A stretch of DNA of 64,000 nt from Paludibacteraceae bacterium (GTDB taxonomy: Bacteria; Bacteroidota; Bacteroidia; Bacteroidales; Paludibacteraceae): NCBI GenBank assembly GCA_017430235.1, contig JAFRNH010000096.1, positions 16,955 through 80,954 on the forward strand, written 5' to 3'. Position numbers and translations under genes: made by a program. This document shows, one piece after another, positions 61,967-64,000 of this stretch; the first letter of the stretch is position 1, and every line of letters starts with the position of its first letter. The notes below the pieces were generated by a model that was given only the letters and a program-made list of their open reading frames with translations, was not told the origin of the DNA and ran no database searches.

Positions 61967-63631
61967 CTATAGTATCAGAATCAGAATCTGTGCCGTCAGA
62001 ATTCGAAGGAACATGGAAAGTGGATAAACCGTTGCATAAGCAGTTGATTGTGCCTGCACAGGGGCGATAGAATTGGCATATTCCAAAGCTGGCGGATTGG
62101 TGGTGACACCTGAAAGGAATCCACAAATCTTCAGGTAGTTGAACTTCATCAAACGTGCTATCACCGCTACAATGACGGCTGGGATAAATGTGATCGCCAC
62201 ACCATACAACATCCATGTATATCCTCCATTGGTGAATGTCTCCACGAAGTTAGTACCAGATGAGAGTCCGACACTTCCCAAAAAGAGAATGATTCCCAAC
62301 TCCTTGAAAATAGCATTGGCTCCTGGAGCCATATAAAAATCAATGTTAAAGAGACGTCCCTTATGTCCTAACAAAAGAGCTACAATCAACGGTCCTCCCG
62401 CCAAACCTAATTTAGCTGATGCAGGAAGTCCTGGTATGGCAATCGGAATACTACCTAACAAGATACCCATGAAGATGCCCAAGAAAATAGCCACTGCATT
62501 AGGTACGGCAAGTTGCTGAAGAGAGTTACCAATCTCTTTTTGAATCTCTGGCAACAACGTCTTTTTACCTACTACACGTACCGTATCACCCATCTCAATG
62601 GTGGTATTCAATGTAGGCAGAATCTCCACTCCAGCACGGAATATTCGAGTGATATTGGCTTCATAACGACGATAGATACCGACCTGTTCAATCGTTCTTC
62701 CTGCGATTTTCCGATTCGTAACCAACACTTCAAACATAGCCAACGAACCATCCACTTCCCTTTTCATTCCAAGTTCCACTGGTCCAACAGACATTTCCAA
62801 TGTTGATACGTAGTCTTTCGTAGAGACTCCAAATATCACATCACCTTCCTGCAAGATCTCCTCATCATGGATGATATCGAACTGATTGTTCCTCAAAATT
62901 CGGGAAAGAACCAATTTATGACCAAAGAGTTCTTTGAACTCCTTTATGGTTCGACCTATCAAATTGGTATTGGTCACTTTTACCTGAACACTCTCTAACT
63001 TTCCTCGTTTATTGTTAGAAATCTGATCTGTGTAACTCTTTTCTTCTTCTTTAACCTTGATTCTAAAGATGGCACGAATCAATAAGATGGTAGTGATGAT
63101 ACCAATCACACCAAATGGATAAGCCATAGCATACGCCATTCCGGATTGTTCGATGCCTGTTATATTATCGCCCAATGCTTGTTGTGCGGCACCCAAGCTC
63201 GGCGTGTTGGTGACAGCGCCGGATAGGATACCAACAACCACCGATTTGTCCAAACCCGTAATATAGAACAAACAGATGGTGACAATCACGCCCAACAGGA
63301 CATGAAGAGCAGCCAGTCCGTTCAGTTTCAGTCCGTCATTTTTAAAGGAACTAGCGAATCGAGGACCCACATTGATACCGATTCCATACACAAATAGAAT
63401 CAATCCAAACTCTTTAACAAAATGGAGGATTTCAGGATTGAGTGGTGCAGACCCAAAATAGTTCTTTTCGTGAGCCAAAAAGATACCCATGAAAAGGACA
63501 CCAGCAATTCCCAACTTGACACCTTTGACATTTAATTTGCCGAGTAGAAGTCCAACAAATGCAGTAAGACAGATATAAACCAAAACTGAGGCAATATTTG
63601 TACCATTAAAAAGAGCAACGATAAAGTCCAT
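61967..63631 (-). CDS. AspT/YidE-family transporter with two RCK_C domains
   Basis: 554 residues from the ATG at 63631; a TTG at 63676 is rejected. Two repeats of an AspT-type membrane domain, the first containing GVLFMGIFLAHEKNYFG and VVGILSGAVTNTPSLGAAQQ, the second GLAGGPLIVALLLGHKGR and GFLSGVTTNPPALEYA. Between them (about 215-375) are two TrkA-C/RCK_C-like domains, with VLVTNRKIAGRTIEQVGIYR. Related to aspartate-alanine antiporters and YbjL/YidE. The substrate here is unknown; an organic acid or amino acid is likely. Confidence 0.9.
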   Translation of the reverse strand: MDFIVALFNGTNIASVLVYICLTAFVGLLLGKLNVKGVKLGIAGVLFMGIFLAHEKNYFGSAPLNPEILHFVKEFGLILFVYGIGINVGPRFASSFKNDGLKLNGLAALHVLLGVIVTICLFYITGLDKSVVVGILSGAVTNTPSLGAAQQALGDNITGIEQSGMAYAMAYPFGVIGIITTILLIRAIFRIKVKEEEKSYTDQISNNKRGKLESVQVKVTNTNLIGRTIKEFKELFGHKLVLSRILRNNQFDIIHDEEILQEGDVIFGVSTKDYVSTLEMSVGPVELGMKREVDGSLAMFEVLVTNRKIAGRTIEQVGIYRRYEANITRIFRAGVEILPTLNTTIEMGDTVRVVGKKTLLPEIQKEIGNSLQQLAVPNAVAIFLGIFMGILLGSIPIAIPGLPASAKLGLAGGPLIVALLLGHKGRLFNIDFYMAPGANAIFKELGIILFLGSVGLSSGTNFVETFTNGGYTWMLYGVAITFIPAVIVAVIARLMKFNYLKICGFLSGVTTNPPALEYANSIAPVQAQSTAYATVYPLSMFLRILTAQILILIL

Positions 63632-63658
63632 AAGAAAACGTATAGATGAATTTTTATG

Positions 63659-63666
63659 CAAAATTA
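63659..63666 (-). promoter_or_regulatory. -7 box of the AspT-type gene
   Basis: CAAAATTA reads TAATTTTG on the minus strand, 28 bases before the ATG at 63631. Confidence 0.5.
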
Positions 63667-63745
63667 CGAAATTCAATTATACGAAAGAGGAAAAGTAGAA
63701 AGAAGTTTGCCATAAAATAAGAGAATTCATGTTACAAAAAAGAGA

Positions 63746-63829
63746 AGAGGGTGCATCCTCATGTGAACTGAACCCCGAAAGTTGGACAAAAAAACTTTCG
63801 GGGTTCAGTTCATCTGAGACACACCCTCT
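63746..63829. repeat. Long nested hairpin resembling paired IS3-family ends
   Basis: A perfect 20-base-pair stem joins 63764-63783 (TGAACTGAACCCCGAAAGTT) and 63793-63812, with loop GGACAAAAA. An outer pair AGAGGGTG (63746-63753) / CACCCTCT (63822-63829) encloses it. The arm resembles terminal repeats of IS3/IS150-type insertion sequences (TGtACTGacCCC.aAAGTTgGACA). No transposase lies between the arms. It could act as a bidirectional terminator between the partial gene to the right and the AspT-type promoter region. Confidence 0.7.
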
Positions 63830-63855
63830 AAGCTCTGTTTTATAAGAATTCACCT

Positions 63856-64000
63856 TTATTCTTTCAGGATAGTGCGACTGTATGTCAAACCATCTGTAAT
63901 GATTTCCAAGTGGTAGATTCCAGCTTGTAATGAAGCTAAGTTCATTGTGATGGTTGCATCATTTATCGCACCCTTAATTACCAAGCGACCCATGTTATCA
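63856..64000 (-). CDS. C-terminal end of a T9SS-secreted protein (runs off window)
   Basis: 47 codons up to the stop at 63856. The end reads ASLQAGIYHLEIITDGLT, then YSRTILKE. The pattern 'L..GiY.l.i...g.....k.i.k' is that of T9SS type A C-terminal domains, and it parallels the end of the GH9 enzyme. Only the end of the sorting domain is visible; the cargo domain is off the edge. Its presence confirms more than one T9SS substrate. Confidence 0.85.
   Translation of the reverse strand, partial: DNMGRLVIKGAINDATITMNLASLQAGIYHLEIITDGLTYSRTILKE

Noticed and set aside
1-64000. Search for CRISPR arrays, rRNA genes, prophage and replication origin
   Set aside because: No regularly spaced direct repeats, rRNA-like conserved blocks, phage structural genes or DnaA-box clusters were noticed on reading.

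Overview
The window looks like chromosome of an anaerobic, polysaccharide-degrading member of the Bacteroidales. Four things support this. Promoters follow the Bacteroidetes pattern (TTG or TTTG, about 20 bases, then TAnnTTTG) and not the sigma-70 pattern. Acid-tailed lipoproteins with Bacteroidetes-type lipoboxes are common. A GldJ-type lipoprotein and two proteins with C-terminal sorting domains indicate a type IX secretion system (T9SS). Single genes (rbfA, dnaG, parE, rpsT, SufS/SufE, cdaA-folP) are Bacteroidetes-like. The circularly permuted GH16 glucanase and the secreted GH9 endoglucanase suggest a gut or rumen plant-fibre degrader. Genus and species cannot be named from this sequence alone.

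Layout. 1-2.5 kb is a decayed, mobile-element-influenced edge: a truncated IS982-like transposase, an orphan secreted protein, a GC-rich structured noncoding block, and fragments of a DUF1016 nuclease and an ABM monooxygenase. 2.5-5 kb is a peroxide/thiol stress island: gpx, an OhrR-type regulator and two small genes, divergent from a flavoprotein, with a duplicated palindromic operator between. 5-9.3 kb holds a TonB-dependent receptor and sufS-sufE. 9.4-22 kb is housekeeping: a TGS-uridine kinase-like fusion, dprA, rbfA with a LolE-type permease, and a run folP-cdaA-lolD-comF-lipoprotein-dnaG. 20.6-27.4 kb is gldJ followed by murF, a small membrane protein, an LTA-synthase-like sulfatase and a WG-repeat protein. 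27.5-31 kb is a phenylacetate-CoA ligase/ACT/microprotein/sodium symporter operon. 31.1-35.3 kb has a patatin-barrel protein, nudC, and DUF2023 with flavodoxin.

35.5-42.7 kb is the most unusual locus: six co-directional genes encoding two porins, an imelysin-like lipoprotein, a di-heme (DUF1111-type) lipoprotein, a mono-heme lipoprotein and a tandem RidA/chorismatase-like protein. A well-formed promoter with two palindromes lies upstream. I read it as a cell-envelope metal (probably iron) or redox acquisition system, by analogy with imelysin/di-heme loci elsewhere. Its function is not proven here.

43-53 kb has azlCD, a Cys-rich Hsp20, fba, a MATE pump, small membrane and lipoprotein genes, the permuted GH16 lipoprotein and the T9SS-exported GH9 enzyme. 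53-61.5 kb has parE-rpiB, a DUF4348 protein, a dispersed repeat, ubiE/menG with an epimerase, a KpsF-like isomerase, tRNA-Glu, rpsT, two tandem radical-SAM-associated lipoproteins and a membrane-anchored AraC regulator. The window ends with an AspT-type transporter, a striking long hairpin resembling paired IS3-family ends, and the C-terminus of another T9SS cargo protein.
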